Shown here piece after piece: positions 1-9,015 of a stretch of 64,000 bases of DNA. Position 1 is the stretch's first letter. Each line of letters begins with the position of its first letter. The translations under genes were made by a program, and so were the position numbers. This stretch comes from Todiramphus chloris collaris (Eukaryota > Chordata > Aves > Coraciiformes > Alcedinidae), in the NCBI GenBank assembly GCA_025345505.1, contig JANVCC010000122.1, positions 40,983 to 104,982 on the forward strand, in the 5' to 3' direction. The notes beneath the pieces are model-generated. The model was given only the letters and a program-made list of their open reading frames with translations, did not search any database and had not been told where the DNA came from.

Positions 1-749
1 CCCCCCCTGCCCTGAGCAGGAGGGGAGCGGCGGCGGGTCAGGGATCGCAACACACCCAGGTAAGTCCTGTCCCACCTGGGCAGGGTAAATAAAGCAAGGC
101 TTGGATTACCCGGCACCGGCGGCACGTCCGAGGCTCTGGCAAGTGCGGGCAGCTTCGGTCACGGCCCGGGGACTTCAGCCGGCAGCACCCCCGGGGCCCC
201 CACCCTGCCGGGGCTGCAGCCGGGTCACCCAACGGCGGGGATCCCCCAGGGACCCCCCTCCGGGTACCCTGCCCCGAGCATGCGGAGCTCGGTGCCCGAG
301 CTTCGGAGGCGGTTTGGCCTCCTTGAGCAGGGATGCTGGTTTGGGGGGGGGGGGGTCCCCAGGGCTGGGGAGTTGGAGCTCCCATCCTTCGGCCTGTCGG
401 CAGGAGGGGGATGCCGGGGTGACCCAGCTGCCGGTGCCTCAAGTGTCCCCTTGTTCCGCGTCCAGGGATTTCCTGGCCGGTGTCTCCGGCAGCTGCGGTG
501 GCTCTCCCCAGGGCTCCTCGGCGCTGCGCCCACTTCGCAGACAGGGAAACTGAGGCAGGCGGTGGGGCCGGAGGCGGGCGGGAGGGAGGGGGGACAGGCC
601 GAAGGCAGGTTTCCTTGCGGGCGCCCCGCTGAGTCAGCCGGGGCCGGGGTGGGGCCTCGCTCCCGCAGCGCCCGGCCGAGGATAACGGAGGGGAAAGCGC
701 TTTGCATATTTGATTAAACCCGGCAGGTCGTCACCGGGCCGGTTGCGAA
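1..749 (+). promoter_or_regulatory. GC-rich 5' flank / CpG island upstream of LIF
   Basis: The stretch is very GC- and CpG-rich and I see no supportable exon in it. It holds an AP-1 consensus (TGAGTCA, 630-636) and an octamer-like TTTGCATA at 701-708, about 45 bp before the proposed LIF start codon. An AATAAA at 88-93 could be the poly(A) signal of a gene lying to the left. OSM would be expected there from mammalian synteny, but nothing here proves it. A G homopolymer runs at about 343-355. The promoter role is inferred from position and composition; no TATA box or transcription start can be assigned with confidence. Confidence 0.45.
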
Positions 750-813
750 ATGTGGGAATGCCGCGGGACACCCCGCCGGGAAGGGAGGCGGGGGAGCGCC
801 TGCCGGGGGGCAG
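750..813 (+). CDS. LIF: LIF exon 1 coding part (tentative)
   Basis: An ATG at 750 opens a 64-nt reading frame that ends at a good donor (CAG|GTGAGG) with one base left over. That joins exon 2 in phase 1 to give GA-GVMP, which lines up with the AA-GVVP junction of mammalian LIF. The encoded 21 residues are Arg-rich and longer than the six or so in mammals. The ATG at 757 is out of frame with exon 2. Alternatives are a first exon upstream of the window, or initiation at the ATG at 1066 in exon 2. Confidence 0.5.
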
Positions 814-1779
814 GTGAGGGCACCGCAGCGGGACAGGAGCGTGGGCACAACCGGGACGGCGAAGCGGGGGGTCTGGGGGCTGCCAGCAGAGCTGGACCCT
901 AACTGGAGCGGGATGGGTCCCCGCTTTGGTTGGACACCTTCCCCTTGGGTGCCCGGGGCTGGGGGCATCCTCTGCATCATGGGGGCATCAGCGGTGGCAC
1001 CATCTCCATGGATCGCCAGCGGCTCGGTCCTCCCCGTGACGCTCGCCTCTCTCCTCACAGGCGTCATGCCCTTCGTGGCCCTGCTCCTGCTGCAACGGCG
1101 GCCGGTGGCCGGCCGGACGCTGCCGGTGACCGGGTCTGGCTGCCCCGGCCATGGCTTGTGCCTCCCCAACGTCCAGGAGCAGACCCGCAGGCAGGTTGTG
1201 CTGCTCAACACCACCGCCCAGGACCTCTTCAGCCTCTACGTAAGTGGTGCTCGGGGACGGCTGGGGACACTGTGGGGACGGTGGTGGAAGGTGGACAGGG
1301 GGGACAGCGGGCACGAGGGTGACGCTCGCTTCTCCTCCCAGCTGAAGTGCCAGGGAGAGCCGTTCAGCAGCGAGAGCGACAAGCTCTGCAACCCCAGCGG
1401 CATCTTCTTCCCCGCCTTCCGCGTCAACCGGACGAGCGAGAGGAAGGAGGTCATGGTGGCCATGTACAAGCTCTTCGCCTTCCTCAACGCCTCACTGGGG
1501 AACATCACACGTGACCAGGAGGAGCTCAACCCCACGGCCAAGGAACTCCTTGACCAGCTCCACAACACCACCAAGACCACCCGGGGCCTCATCTCCAACC
1601 TCACCTGCCTCCTCTGCAAGAACTACAACATCTTCCAGGTGGACGTCAGCTATGGGGAGAGCTCCAAGGGCAAGGGCACCTTCAAGAAGAAGCAGCAGGG
1701 CTGCCAGGTGCTCAGGAAGTACGTGCAGGTGATCGCCCAGGCGGCCCGCATCCTCCTACCTCATCTCAGCCCCCTGTGA
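750..1779 (+). CDS. LIF: Leukemia inhibitory factor (LIF), three coding exons
   Basis: This is a secreted four-helix cytokine of the IL-6/LIF family that signals through LIFR-gp130 to JAK-STAT3. Model: join(750..813, 1061..1239, 1342..1779), 226 aa; human LIF is 202 aa. Conserved blocks visible are QGEPF and DKLC at the start of exon 3, SLGNITRDQ followed by LNP, LxCLLCKxY, VDVxYG, FKKKQQGCQVLxKY, and a C-terminal VIAQAAR helix. The signal peptide core is MPFVALLLL, with likely cleavage after RPVAG, matching mammalian LIF. Six N-glycosylation sequons are present (one NTT in exon 2; NRT, NAS, NIT, NTT and NLT in exon 3). The cysteines of mammalian LIF are kept, with one extra in LKCQGEPF at the start of exon 3. 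Introns are 247 bp (phase 1) and 102 bp (phase 0), as in mammalian LIF. Exon 1 is the uncertain part. Identity as LIF rather than OSM or CNTF rests on the SLGNITRDQ and VDVxYG blocks. Confidence 0.94.
1061..1239 (+). CDS. LIF: LIF exon 2
   Basis: The acceptor is CTCCTCACAG and the donor is CTCTAC|GTAAGT. It encodes the hydrophobic signal core, the cleavage region, the first cysteine pair (GCPGHGLC) and helix A, ending LFSLY, the same place as the human exon 2 boundary. Confidence 0.92.
1342..1779 (+). CDS. LIF: LIF exon 3 (helices B-D)
   Basis: The acceptor is CTCCTCCCAG. The exon encodes 145 residues that carry nearly all of the family signature, and stops at TGA 1777-1779. Confidence 0.95.
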   Translation: MKCQGEPFSSESDKLCNPSGIFFPAFRVNRTSERKEVMVAMYKLFAFLNASLGNITRDQEELNPTAKELLDQLHNTTKTTRGLISNLTCLLCKNYNIFQVDVSYGESSKGKGTFKKKQQGCQVLRKYVQVIAQAARILLPHLSPL

Positions 1780-2702
1780 GCGCCCGTCCTGGCTCCTCTG
1801 CCTCCCCCCCACCAGCCATCTTCCAACTGCTGCCTCCTGAACTCCAGCCTTCCTATTTATTACTCTGGACCTTGTGCTGGCCCCATCCACCCTCTGGTAA
1901 TTTACTTGCCCCTTGGGGGGGTGAACATTGCAGCTTGGCGTGTTCCGGGCGGAGCAGAGCTGGGGCTGACATCCAGCGGGATGAGGCGGCACATCCCCGA
2001 GGCGATGCTGGGGCGCGGGCTGGTCCCGGGATGTGCCTCAGCTGTCCCCATGCTCCTGAGTGCGGGGAGCTGCAGGTGCTGTGAGGGGCTGGCAGTGGGG
2101 CTGGACTCCGTCCCCCCTGGCCCATCACGGACGGCAACCTGACAGACATCCTCGAGCATCATCTGGAAGCCTCCACTTCTTGGGGTAAAAGGCTTGGGAT
2201 GAAGGACGCTGAGATGCTGTGGCTGGTGAGGACATGAGGACACAGGGACCCGGGGACACACTTCCCCTGCACATTTTGGGTCTGGGCTCCCCCAAAAGGA
2301 GTCAAACTGAGGGTACCAGGGTGGCTGCGGCGGCTGGGGCTGGGTCCCACTGTCCCAGACAGGGCCACCCATTGGGGATGGAGCTGGTGGCTGCCCCACT
2401 GGAGAGCATCGCCCCTCTGCAGGCATGGTGGGGCACAGAAGTCCCATCCCTCCCTTCTGAAAAGAAAAGGGCTTTTCCTCTAGGAAGAGCTCTGAATGTA
2501 CTAGTGGCCAAGGGCTGGGCTTTGCATGGCCAGACGTGGCCCCGGCGCGGGGACGCAGGGACACGGGGACGTGGGGACTGGGAGATGAGCCCCAGGCCGG
2601 TGGCAGGAGGCGCTGGCTGGCTCCTGGCACCAGAGCGGGTGGTGAGGGTTATTTATTGCCTCGTTGGAATGCCCAGCGTGTGCCAAGTGCTCTGACCTGA
2701 CT

Positions 2703-2744
2703 TTAATAATATTATTAATAATAATTAATAATAATTAATAATAA
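2703..2744. repeat. ATT/AATAAT microsatellite in the LIF 3' UTR
   Basis: This is an imperfect AT-only trinucleotide run (TTAATAATATTATTAATAAT and similar), directly upstream of the AU-rich element. Confidence 0.8.
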
Positions 2745-2817
2745 GATTTGTGGTAATATATATATAGAATTCTATTTAAATATTTATTTTTTTATACTTC
2801 TTTCCCCCCGTTTTTTA

Positions 2818-2823
2818 AATAAA
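2818..2823 (+). terminator. LIF polyadenylation signal AATAAA
   Basis: This is a canonical hexamer at the downstream end of the AU-rich tract, followed by a T-rich stretch (CTCCTTTTTGCTG) within 30 bp. Confidence 0.65.
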
Positions 2824-3041
2824 CCAACAGAAACGGACTGTATTCGGCTCCTTTTTGCTGCGTTCCCTTCATGTTCACCCCCCAAAACACCCTCGGGGCT
2901 GCCCCAAAAACTCCTCAAGCATCACTGGGAGCTGGGGGTCATCACCCTCTGTCCTCCTGCTCTTTCTTCCCTTCTCATTTACTCTGGGATGGCTCATTGT
3001 GGAGGCATTTTCTCCAGGGGATTTTCTCCACTGGGAGAGTG

Positions 3042-3438
3042 CAGGGACCATCATCATGGTGCAGGGACCATCATGCTGTGGGGACCATCGTGCTGTGGGG
3101 ACCATCATGGCATAGGGACCATGATGGCATGGGGACTATCACGGTGTGGGGACTGTCATGGTGTGGGGACTGTCATGGTGTGGGGACTGTCATGGTGTGG
3201 GGACCATCACAGCATGGGGACTGTGATGGCATGGAGACCATCACGGTGTGGGGACCATCATGGTGTGGGGACCATCACGGCGTGGGGACCATCATAGCAT
3301 GGGGACCATGACAGTGTGGGGACCCTCATGGCATGGGGACCATCATGGCATGGGGACTGTGATGGCATGGGGACCATCAGGGTGTGGGGACCATCAGGGT
3401 GTGGGGACCACCATGCCATGGAGAGAACCGTGGCGCAG
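3042..3438. repeat. 17-bp minisatellite, about 23 copies
   Basis: A unit close to GGGGACCATCATGGTGT is repeated head to tail with point variants (ACCATCA/ACTGTCA, GGTGT/GGCAT). Three consecutive GGGGACTGTCATGGTGT copies near 3136-3186 are identical. Because 17 is not a multiple of 3 and the unit lacks stops, all three + frames stay open and give spurious His/Gly/Trp-rich reading frames. It lies about 200 bp past the LIF poly(A) signal. Confidence 0.95.
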
Positions 3439-6400
3439 GGACCCGCAGTCTGTCAGTGCTGGCAGTGCTGGCAGTGCTGGGAGGAACAGGGAAAGGCCGG
3501 AGCCGGCTGGGAAGAGGCAGAAGGAGGCGAGCAAGAGTCTGTGTGGGGGGGGGCCAGATAAAATCGCAGCCGCTTCCCAGGCAGCCCTGGGAGAGGCTCA
3601 GCAAAGCTTTGCCGGGGCCAAGACCACCTAAGGCTCCACCAGTGCCCCGCTCCTCCGTGAGCGTCTCGGATGGGGCCGTATTGGTTAACAAGAGGCTGAT
3701 TATACAGGAGACGTTGGAGCAGGATGATGAAATTTTCCTCCTCCTCCGGAGCCCTCGGGCCTCCGGCCAAACCTCCCAGGCATGAGACAGCAAGCGGATG
3801 AGCTAAGATCCTGTGTGATCATCTCTCGTGTCTCGGAGGAGCCCCGACCGAAAAATCATTGCAAAGAATTCAAAAGTGTGGGTCCCCCCTCCCCAGGATC
3901 CTTGTTTCTCTGCCCTGCTGGGGTCACGCTGCCGGGTTTTGTCCCCTGGCTCCTGTGGGAGGTCTCACGGCATCGGTTTGCCCCCAGCATGGCACCACTT
4001 TGGGCAGCCTCGTGCCGCTGGCAGCCTTGTGCCGCGCCAGCGGTGTCGGCAGGGGGATGGTGCCCAGCTCCAGCCCAGCCCCGCCGGCCCTTTGTGGTGG
4101 GGGACGAGCCCCAGAATGGTACCGGCTTCCCCGGCCCATGGCGGAGGCAGCCGGGGACATCCCTGGATGCCACGGTGGGTCTCCGGGCACAGTGTGGCTT
4201 TCTTCTCTCATCCCGTCCTGTCACCAGGGAAGGGACCCCAGGTGTCCCTTGTGTCACTGTCCTTAGGGGTGTGCCTGGGATCACAGCCCATTTGTGGGCC
4301 CATATTCAGCCTGCACCGTGAGACGAGATGTCCTCAAGCTGACACGACCCTCCCAAAATGCAGGGCTGGGGCAGGGCACGGCGGCCGCCCGGGAGGGGAA
4401 AGGGCCATCCATTTGGGACAGGCATCTTGCATCGGGGCCAGGTCCTGCAGCGCACGGCGCCTGCCAGGGTCACTGCGTCCCCTTGGCCAAGGACACCCAG
4501 ATGTCCCCGTGGCTATTGCTAACAGGCCATCTTACAGCAAACAGCTTCAGTTCTGTGAGCCCAGGGCTGGATGTGCAGGCTGAGCCTGTCTGCCTCTAAA
4601 TATCCACCACTGAGCCCTGCTGGGGACCTGGCAGGTGCCCGGGGGTGCCACCGACCCGACTCCGGGGGCTGGACGGGTGGAAGTGGCTGGGGGCTCAGGT
4701 CGAGCTCCGTGGGGCCGGGAGCTGGGCTGGGGCTGGGGTCGGGAGCAGCAGTGAGGAGCTGTGCACATCTGGATTTCTCACGCTTGCGTTCAGCGTCCCT
4801 CCTCAACCAGATGGCAAAAATAAATAAATAGAATAAATCAGAGCCTCCTGACATAAATTGGGAACTCACGCCCGGGCTCTGCGTTTCATGAGTCTCCCTG
4901 GAAGACAGTCAAATGCAGGCGAGGACAATGGGTTCACTTCTCCCCTGTGTCGGGTCATTCCCAGTTAAGGCTCATTAGGGGTGGGCGGGGGATTAACTCT
5001 TCCTTCGCTGGAAGCGCGGACTCTGACATTCCCGCCCCCCAGCCGCTGGCATCCCATCGGCTTCTGGGGCTGGAGGCAGCCCCTGGCTCTTGCCATCGCC
5101 CGGCTCCCGGGAGCCAGGACACGTTGCCCCGGGCTCAGCAGCCGTCCCAAACTCGGGGGAGATGGAAAGGGCTTCCAATGACCTCAGGCAGCGGCGATCC
5201 CACCCAGCTGGTGCTCGGGGGAACCGGGCCAGCCCTGCGAGCCGGACCGAGCACCGGGGGGGAACCGGGGCTGCAGCTTCCCCGGTGGGATCGGCAGGAC
5301 ACCCGTCAGCAGTTCCCCTTCAGCCCCAGGACTGGCGAAGCTGTTCAGACTGGGGGGCGGTGGCTCCGGGGAGCCATTCCCAGTGACAGGAGCGCCGATA
5401 ACGGAGCGGTCTGACCATCGGTGCGCGGGCCCCGAGCCGCCGGCGGGTCAAGGCTGCCCCCGGGGAGCGCGGTACGTGAGGAGCAGCTCCTGCCCGCGCT
5501 GAGGTCAGTGCCGCTGCCGGGTGTGACTGCCTGACCTCAGCCCTTGGCCCCGCGGCACGGATCATGTGCTGCCTGACGCCGCCTGCAACCCGGCCGGACG
5601 GGTCCGCGCCGCTGCCCCGGGGCCAGTGGCCAGACCGGGCTTGTCGCCCACCGGCCGCAGGTGCGGTGCCGGGGCACCGGCAGCTCCGCATCCCCTGCGG
5701 GGCAGGTGGCGGGTGCCCGGAGCTGCATCCCTGGGGCTCGAGCTGGCGTGAGCATCCCAACCAAGGCTGACCCCGCGGGACGGCGGTTGGGCCGTTCCCT
5801 GGAAGATCCGAGTCAGAGCATCCCACCTGCCCCTGGGTCCCCCCGGGCTGGGGATGGACCTGCTGGTGCCCACGGCAGCGCCCCTTCCCCATCCGGGGCT
5901 TCCCCTCAAGGCTCAGTGTTTGGGACATGCGTTCAGCCGGTACTGATCTCCTCAACCAGCCCCCAGTCCCAAGCTGGGTCCCAGTGGGTCCCCGAGGAGG
6001 GGAACATTATGTCCAAAGGCTTGACTGGCAGCAATTCCTTGCCGTCTCGGGCTGGCCACTGGCCTGAGCACGGAAAGAGGAGCTGAGCCCATCTGAAACG
6101 CATTCGTCCATGGGCACTGTTGCTGCAATAGCAGATGCTCCTGCGGGTCCCCAACCACATCACAGCCCGGCAGCGCGGGAACCGCACGTTCACATGGGAA
6201 GAAACAGCCCTTGCCCCAAACAGCTCAAACTCCTAATTGGAGACCAACCGTAACAAATAAACAAGACAATGGGCTGGAGGCGAGACGAACGCAACCTCTG
6301 TCGCAGGACCCGGCTCTGAGAGTTGTCGCCGTGCCCAGCGGGGGACTTGGCAGGGGCTGGCAAGAGCCAGGGGGAGGGCAGGGGCTGGATCCGGACCCCC

Positions 6401-8540
6401 CGGTGGGGCTGCTCCCTGTGTGACATCGCTGGAGCTCAGGGCTGGCTCGGGAGCTGGATGACACATCCCCAGCGGTCCCCCGAGACCCTTGTCGGCAGCT
6501 TTGCTAAGCAAGTGTTTAGTCTCATGGTGAGAGAGCTTGGAGCAAGGTCAGATCCAGCCCCGGTGAGCTGCTGGAGAGGCCAGCACCCCAACTCGAGGCC
6601 AGCTGGGGAGCCCCTCTACACCTTGCACAGGGTTGAGGGGACGCTTCTCCGTCACCCTCCGTCAAGGTCAGGACGTGCTGCCTTGTCTTTGGCCAGCAGT
6701 GCTGGCGGGCCCGGGTATCTGATGGCCAGGGTTATCTCAGCACAGCTATCGCCCTCCAGCAGATGACGGGGAAACTTCCGCAGCTCCGGGTGCTCTCGAT
6801 AAAATGCTCAGCACCCCAACCGGACCCTGATAAGATGTGGAGCATGCAGAGCACCTAGCCAGTGGTGTTCAACACCCTGGCTCTTCCATCCCTGCCCTGC
6901 CTGGGGTCTCGTGTAACCTCGCTTGCAGACCATGAGCCCAAAGCTCAAATATGGCAGGACCTGTGGGGCTGAAGCTACTTGAGGTGCATCTGCTTAACAA
7001 AGGTGTTTCAGATGGACTGAACCTACAAAGACCCTGGCCAGGGAGGGGAAAAGTTAAGGCTCAAAGAGAAGATCTCACCCAAAGAAAGGGAGGGCACTGG
7101 GGAGGAGGCAGAGGGCTGGCAAGGGTGAAAAGCTGGGAACCAAGCCCCAACAAGGCTTCCAGAGGATAGGGCATCACTGAGAGACACCCACCAGGACGGT
7201 GGGGATGGTGGGGAAGGAGCAAGTGGAGCTGTGACAGCTCCCCAGGGTCCCTGGGGTCAGGGTGACACATAAGCACACGTCACTGCAGCCCTCCATGACC
7301 CGCCTGCTGCCACAGCTCATCGTCCCTGGCCCCGGAGAGCAAAGTGCCATCTTTGGCTGCACATCAGCATGACTCTGTGGGAAGATGAGCCCCTGCCATC
7401 ATTTTTCCCACCGAGACAGAAAACCTCAAAAAAGATTAGCAAAAATAGTGGAGATTCCTGGAGAAACAGAGAAAATGGGAAGGCTCCACTTCTTCTGGTG
7501 TTAAAGTGAGCTGGCAGAAGACAACAGTCATGACCGGGACCAAATCCACCCACCTCTGAAGTGTCCACCTCTTCTCCACTCTCCCCACTCTCTCCAACCC
7601 CAGGAAGGGCAGCACCTCCAGCCCAACAGCACCACAGGGAGACCCTCCCAGCTGCAACTGGGGGATGGCCAACCCTACAGCACCTATAGCTCACTGCTCC
7701 CAGCACACGGCACCCAAGCCCAGCAGAACCCACCACGGGGCACCCCCCCAGCAGGACAGCACCTGAGCCCCGATGGGCTCCCCACCATCCCCACCGAGCT
7801 TGGCTGGGTGCTTAGCTCGCCGGGAGGATGCCGAGCATCTGCCTGGGGTACTTTTCAGGGCCAGAAGGGTTGACGTGTTCATTTATTGCAACCAAACCGA
7901 AGGGTATTGAGAGCGCTACCCGGAGCAGGTCACGCTCTCCTCTCCGCAGCGACCGCCCCTCGGAGGCTCGCTTCCTACAAAAACAAGGTGTGCGTGCGAT
8001 TCCGCCGGGCGAGCGTGTGCGCGCCTGCGGCTGCCAACCAGATTTGACTAAAGGCCCGAGGCTCCAGAGATAGGAGGTTCCTACACGTCCGGTGAAGACA
8101 GGAGCTGGAGAAGAGAAAGCCCCAAACGAGCCCCCACGGGGGTGGGGAAGCTGCAGCATGAACCCAGCCTTTACCAGCCACCGGAGACTCTCCTCCTCCA
8201 CAGCCCGGGCGCCGCGAGGCACGAACCTGCCGGGAACGATGCGCCTGACTCATTCATCTGCTCCTAGAGAGATCTCTTGCTTGACTTTTTTCCCGGCCTG
8301 GCATTCCCCACAGGGCTCTGCGCATGGCTATGGGGCAGGGAGGGCAACGCCAGGTGGGAGAAATCCGTCTCCTCCTGGCACCCATGGTGAGGTGGCCACT
8401 GGGCTCTGGGATGGGGCTTTCCACGCAGAAGGAGCAGTCACCCCACCTCAGTGCTGCCAAACTCTGCTGCCAAACACCCCCTGGCAGGGCTGCTGTACAT
8501 CAGCCTTCTGTAGGGCAGCAGTGGCTCTCCACAGTGCTCA
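3439..8540. other. Intergenic DNA, no gene recognised
   Basis: This is GC-rich DNA between LIF and the first CR1. Many chance reading frames exist in it, but none has splice-consistent or family-like content. A CpG-dense patch spans about 5000-5800. A short AT-rich, GATA/TAATAA-bearing patch lies around 3680-3740, and another AT-rich patch (AAATAAATAAATAG) around 4820. Any of these could be a LIF regulatory element; none can be assigned. Confidence 0.5.
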
Positions 8541-9015
8541 GAGAATCACAGACTGGTTTGGGTGGGAAGGGACCTGTCAAGATCATCTCATCCAAGCCCC
8601 CTGCAGGGAGCAGGGCCATCTGCAAGCAGAGCAGGGTGCTTAGAGCCCCGGGCAACCTCCCCTGCAATGGTGCCAGGGATGGGGCAGCCACCACCTCTCT
8701 GGGCAGCCTGGGCCAGGCTCTCACTGTCCTCAGCAGCAAAAAATTTCTTCCTTCTCTCCAGTCTAAATCTGCTTCTTTTAGTTTAAACCATCCCCTCCTT
8801 GTCCTGTCCCAACAGGCCCTGCTCAAAACTCTCTCCCCATCTTTCTGCCAGGCCCCTTGAAGCCCTGACAGGCCCCAGAAGGTCTCCCCGGAGCCTTCTC
8901 CTCTGCAGGCTGAACCCCCCCAGCTCTCCCAGCCTGGCTCCCAGCAGAGGGGTTCCAGCCCTCCCAGCATCACTGGGGCTCCTCTAGCCCTGCCCGTCTT
9001 TCTTGTTCTCATCAC
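8541..9015 (-). mobile_element. CR1 LINE, 5'-truncated, antisense
   Basis: Read on the + strand it begins AGAATCACAGACTGG, which is the reverse complement of the CR1 3' end. It then runs through the conserved block GGCAGCCTGGGCCAGG and the CAGGCTGAACC region. Only the 3' UTR and terminal ORF2 part remain. Confidence 0.9.

Larger units (their letters stand above)
1780..2840 (+). other. LIF: LIF 3' untranslated region with AU-rich element and poly(A) signal
   Basis: No coding potential resembles a known protein. The distal part (about 2697-2820) changes abruptly to AT-rich sequence: an ATT/AATAAT array at about 2703-2744, then TATATATA and several ATTTA pentamers (TATTTATTTTTTTA near 2780). 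Further TATTTATT motifs lie at about 1855 and 2650. This is typical of unstable cytokine mRNAs. An AATAAA signal sits at 2818-2823. The UTR end is inferred. Confidence 0.7.

Noticed and set aside
1902..2630. 242-codon minus-strand open frame
   Set aside because: It is antisense to the GC-rich LIF 3' UTR. It is Pro/Ser-rich with no domain, as expected by chance at this GC content.
3042..3438. Possible CRISPR-like array
   Set aside because: The units are contiguous tandem copies without spacers, in a vertebrate genome.
2871..3631. Long His/Gly/Trp-rich open frames on the + strand
   Set aside because: They are the 17-bp minisatellite read in three phases, since the unit has no stop codon.
5320..5955. 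211-codon minus-strand frame in a CpG-rich patch
   Set aside because: It reflects composition only, with no domain, splice or family support.
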